Assembly (NCBI GenBank): GCA_021160685.1
Contig: JAGHCC010000393.1
Span: forward strand, 1-8,166
Direction: 5' to 3'
DNA length: 8,166 bases
Source: Desulfobulbaceae bacterium
GTDB taxonomy: Bacteria > Desulfobacterota > Desulfobulbia > Desulfobulbales > SURF-16
Shown: piece by piece, positions 5,801 to 8,166 of the stretch
Layout of the letters: the number at the start of each line of letters is the position of its first letter
Position numbering within the stretch: the first letter of the stretch is position 1
Translations under genes and position numbers: made by a program
The notes under the pieces: generated by a model
Databases searched by the model: none
Seen by the model: only the letters and a program-made list of their open reading frames with translations
Told to the model about the DNA's origin: nothing

Positions 5801-6823
5801 TCAGGCCAGCAATCCGGAATCTCCAACCCATTTCACCAGCCTCTCCATGCCGGTTTCCGTCGAAACGACAGGAGTATAGCCAAAATCATCCTTAGCATTT
5901 TGAATGGAAAACCAGTGGGATCTGGCCAGCTGTTCAGCCAGAAAACGCGTCATGCGGGGTTCATCTCTTATCTTAAGCCAGGAATAAATTTTTTCAAGAA
6001 CAGTTCCGACCAGATAGGCTTTTTTAAAACCGATCCTTTTTTTCACCGGCGCTATTCCCAGGCGAAAATAGAGATCATTTATCCACTCCCAGAGATTCAC
6101 CGGATCATCCTGGGAGACAAAATAGGCATGACCTGCGGCCCTGCCGTCTCCATGAAGGCTGTCTGCCGCCAGGACATGGGCGGAGGCAACATTATCAATA
6201 TAAGAGATATCCACCATGTTCGTGGCATCGCCGACAATCTTCAATTGACCCTTACGGCCCCGTTCCACAAGGCGGGGGATCAAATTCGTATCTCCCGGCC
6301 CCCAGACCAGATGGGGCCGCAAGGCTGTTGTTTTCAGCTCAGCGTTGTTGGCAGCCAGCACCATCTTCTCGGCCAGCACCTTGGTATGGGCATAATGGCA
6401 GAGAAAGTCTTCCGCGTATGGGGTCTCTTCTCCGACTCCGCAAAGATCATCTCCGGCAAAAACAACGCTGGGTGTGCTGGTGTAGACCAGATGGCCGATG
6501 CGATTGGCCCGGCAGGCGGCCAGAACATTTTCCGTACCCGTGACATTGACTGAGTAATAATCCTCCCAACTGCCCCAGATACCGGCCCTGGCTGCCACGT
6601 GAAAAATCGTATCCGCATTTTCACATACGGAAACAAGGAAATCCCGATCCCGGATGTCGCCCACAGCAACCTCTGCTCCTAATTTCAGCACATCAGGATA
6701 GGTATTCCGGCCAACAACAGTGACCCTGACATCCTGACTCCGCAGCTGGCGGACAATGGCCTTGCCGACAAAACCACCACCACCGGTTACAATGACTTTC
6801 TTCATTCCTGTTTCTGCCGTCAT
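5801..6823 (-). CDS. oleD: OleD-type 2-alkyl-3-oxoalkanoate reductase (SDR/3-beta-HSD family)
   Basis: OleD reduces the 2-alkyl-3-ketoacid made by OleA to the 2-alkyl-3-hydroxyacid, using NADPH, in head-to-head olefin biosynthesis. The 340-residue product is an extended short-chain dehydrogenase. The nucleotide-binding TGGGGFVG occupies residues 13-20. HVAARAGIWG (75-84) and YTSTPSVVFAG (114-124) carry family-typical motifs and the candidate catalytic Ser, and the YxxxK pair is Y144/K148. LRPHLVWGPGD (168-178) is also characteristic. The start is the ATG at 6823, which overlaps the oleC stop as ATGA and has AGGAG four bases upstream. A later in-frame ATG at 6805 (MKKVIVTG) matches the usual N-terminus better but has its AGGA directly abutting. 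Overlap with oleC implies coupled translation. Related sterol dehydrogenases share the fold, but the oleC neighbour makes OleD the best reading. Confidence 0.88.
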   Translation of the reverse strand: MTAETGMKKVIVTGGGGFVGKAIVRQLRSQDVRVTVVGRNTYPDVLKLGAEVAVGDIRDRDFLVSVCENADTIFHVAARAGIWGSWEDYYSVNVTGTENVLAACRANRIGHLVYTSTPSVVFAGDDLCGVGEETPYAEDFLCHYAHTKVLAEKMVLAANNAELKTTALRPHLVWGPGDTNLIPRLVERGRKGQLKIVGDATNMVDISYIDNVASAHVLAADSLHGDGRAAGHAYFVSQDDPVNLWEWINDLYFRLGIAPVKKRIGFKKAYLVGTVLEKIYSWLKIRDEPRMTRFLAEQLARSHWFSIQNAKDDFGYTPVVSTETGMERLVKWVGDSGLLA

Positions 6824-8166
6824 CCGTCTCCTGACTCCTGACTCCTGACGTCTGACACCTGTTCAGCTGCCCATACGGCCAGTTTCTCCCGGAAAATCTT
6901 GGCATTATGACGAATATCAACCGGAAAGGAAGGATGAATAAGAAAATAATCAATTCCTTCGGTCAGACTGTTTTGCAAGCCCAATGTCCTCAGCTCAGCA
7001 AGTAATTTTTCCTCATCATGAATCCTGGCAAAAGGCTCGACAATGATTACCGGAACCTGGCTGCCTGGTTCACCGATCCCCACGAGGGCCGATCTGTACA
7101 CCTGGGGATGTTCATTAAAAATCGCCTCGCAGCAGATCGTATACATTGTTTCGCCGGCAGTTCTGACCCGGTGTCCCTTGCGGCCGCAAAACCAAAGGCG
7201 GCCCTGCTCATCAAAATAGCCCACATCGCCTACCCGGTGCCAGAAGCCGTTTCCATCCTCAATCTTGGCAAAACGATTTTCCCGTTCATTATCCGCATAG
7301 CTCCGGGTGACCACCGGGCCTTTGACAACAATTTCACCGATCACGCCGACGTCCATTGCCAGTCGGTCATCCCAAAGCGAAATCGGATCATCACTGGTAT
7401 GAATAATCCGAATATCAATTCCCGGCAAGGGTCTGCCGACACAGGTGCCCTTCCCCTTACGGGTCAGGTTCCAGGTTTCGGCCAGGATCTCGGTGCCGGT
7501 CATGGAGGCGATGGGCAGGGACTCGGTGGCGCCGTATGGTGTATGAATTTCTCCATCCTCGGGCATGATCTTTTTAAGCCGTTCAATCAACTCGCCTGAA
7601 ACCGGCGCGCCGGCCATCAGAATCTTTTTAACGGGCAGTTTCTGGTGATGCTCAAGGCAGTAGCGGCTGACCACGTTCCAGATGGCCGGTGAACCAAAGG
7701 AATAGGTCACCTGCTGGTCAACAATGGTTCTGATAAATTTTTTCGGATTGACCTTGGCCGGCTGGGCAGGATTCATATCCGGAATCACGGCGCAGGCTCC
7801 CAGGGCAGTTGAAAAAAGGGCAAATAGGGGAAAGGCGGGCAGGTCTATGTCAGTTGGGCCAATGTGATAATAATCCCTGATCAACCGCAGTTGGGCATGG
7901 AAAATACCATGGCTGTAACAAACACCCTTGGGCGGACCGGTGCTGCCGGTGGTAAAAATAATGGCGGCTGGATCATCCGCTTTTGAAATAACACATGAAG
8001 AAAAAGCAGTAGGCCTTTGCGGTAAAAGACGACTGCCAAAAAGACCGAATGACGGACCGACGCAAAAAAAACGGCGGACCGTTTTAAAGGGCGCAGGAAA
8101 AATTTTTCTGAACAGATGAGCCTTAGGAATGCCGATGAAGACCTGGGGCCTGACCCTGCCGATACA
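6820..8166 (-). CDS. oleC: OleC-type olefin beta-lactone synthetase (AMP-dependent synthetase), N-terminus outside window
   Basis: OleC adenylates the 2-alkyl-3-hydroxyacid from OleD and closes it to a beta-lactone, which OleB then decarboxylates to the alkene. The frame is open to the window edge, giving 448 residues; about 100 N-terminal residues should lie beyond. Visible motifs (numbered from the edge) are the AMP-binding loop TTGSTGPPKG (72-81, bases 7924-7953), the acyl-adenylate motif YGATE (211-215), GDVGYFDEQGRLWFCGRKGHRV (hinge and A8 region, about 313-334), and the C-terminal RHNAKIFREKLA with catalytic Lys 423. DLPAFPLFALF near 108-118 is typical of OleC. The gene does not start at the internal TTG at 7884: coding similarity, including the P-loop, continues upstream. 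The last dozen residues are encoded by the heptamer repeat. The stop overlaps oleD by four bases. Other acyl-CoA ligases share the fold, but the adjacent OleD supports OleC. Confidence 0.9.
   Translation of the reverse strand, partial: CIGRVRPQVFIGIPKAHLFRKIFPAPFKTVRRFFCVGPSFGLFGSRLLPQRPTAFSSCVISKADDPAAIIFTTGSTGPPKGVCYSHGIFHAQLRLIRDYYHIGPTDIDLPAFPLFALFSTALGACAVIPDMNPAQPAKVNPKKFIRTIVDQQVTYSFGSPAIWNVVSRYCLEHHQKLPVKKILMAGAPVSGELIERLKKIMPEDGEIHTPYGATESLPIASMTGTEILAETWNLTRKGKGTCVGRPLPGIDIRIIHTSDDPISLWDDRLAMDVGVIGEIVVKGPVVTRSYADNERENRFAKIEDGNGFWHRVGDVGYFDEQGRLWFCGRKGHRVRTAGETMYTICCEAIFNEHPQVYRSALVGIGEPGSQVPVIIVEPFARIHDEEKLLAELRTLGLQNSLTEGIDYFLIHPSFPVDIRHNAKIFREKLAVWAAEQVSDVRSQESGDG
6829..6849 (-). 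repeat. Tandem heptamer GTCAGGA at the oleC/oleD junction
   Basis: Three perfect copies of TCCTGAC on the + strand (GTCAGGA on the coding strand) lie back to back. Degenerate flanking units follow, TCTGAC at 6851-6856 and a partial unit toward 6824. The array encodes the end of the OleC tail (VSDVRSQESGDG) and its last unit provides the AGGAG that serves oleD. Arrays of this kind are, to my recollection, widespread intergenic repeats in several bacterial phyla. Confidence 0.8.

Noticed and set aside
5798..6553. Long + strand frame of 251 codons opposite oleD
   Set aside because: It is antisense to a gene with intact SDR motifs; its product has no recognisable domain and reflects the codon pattern of the true gene.
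7018..7599. 193-codon + strand frame opposite oleC
   Set aside because: It is a shadow of the conserved AMP-ligase C-terminal half, with no independent coding evidence.
7882..7884. TTG as the start codon of the AMP-dependent synthetase
   Set aside because: The same frame stays open to the window edge and encodes the essential TTGSTGPPKG loop upstream, so the TTG is an internal Leu codon.

Overview
The window looks like a chromosomal stretch of an anaerobic Gram-negative bacterium, most likely a Desulfobacterota (deltaproteobacterial) relative. This is an inference. It rests on an outer-membrane beta-barrel gene, an iron-sulfur flavoprotein with the compact cysteine motif common in anaerobes, ole-type olefin genes known from this group among others, and short intergenic repeats. 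No rRNA, tRNA, CRISPR array, transposase or integrase is visible.

The left half (1-3484) is read on the + strand. A degenerate non-coding repeat copy comes first. It is followed by a membrane-anchored, almost wholly coiled-coil protein (186-1349) that ends in a strong hairpin terminator. A well-formed extended -10 promoter then starts a probable unit of a secreted beta-barrel outer-membrane protein (1576-2877), a possible 34-residue ORF that overlaps both neighbours (2868-2972), and a YfcD-type Nudix hydrolase (2969-3484).

The right half (3714-8166) is read on the - strand, converging on the first. Transcription order from the right edge is oleC (5' end outside the window), oleD (ATGA overlap with oleC), a protein that appears to fuse a CutA-like domain to nine TPRs, and an iron-sulfur flavoprotein/NAD(P)H-dependent FMN reductase. 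OleC and OleD are two of the four enzymes of head-to-head long-chain olefin biosynthesis. OleA and OleB are expected upstream, beyond base 8166. The two downstream genes could be co-transcribed (gaps of 45 and 71 nt), but a role in the olefin pathway is not shown.

The convergence point (3485-3713) has no credible gene. It holds a palindromic element of about 157 bp, and blocks of it recur in the same order at 19-138. The oleC/oleD junction carries a separate tandem heptamer repeat. It writes the C-terminal tail of OleC and also supplies the Shine-Dalgarno sequence of oleD. The observations most worth following are the CutA-TPR fusion, the two-copy palindromic repeat and the repeat-built oleC/oleD junction. 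I do not see a clearly new multi-gene system here.
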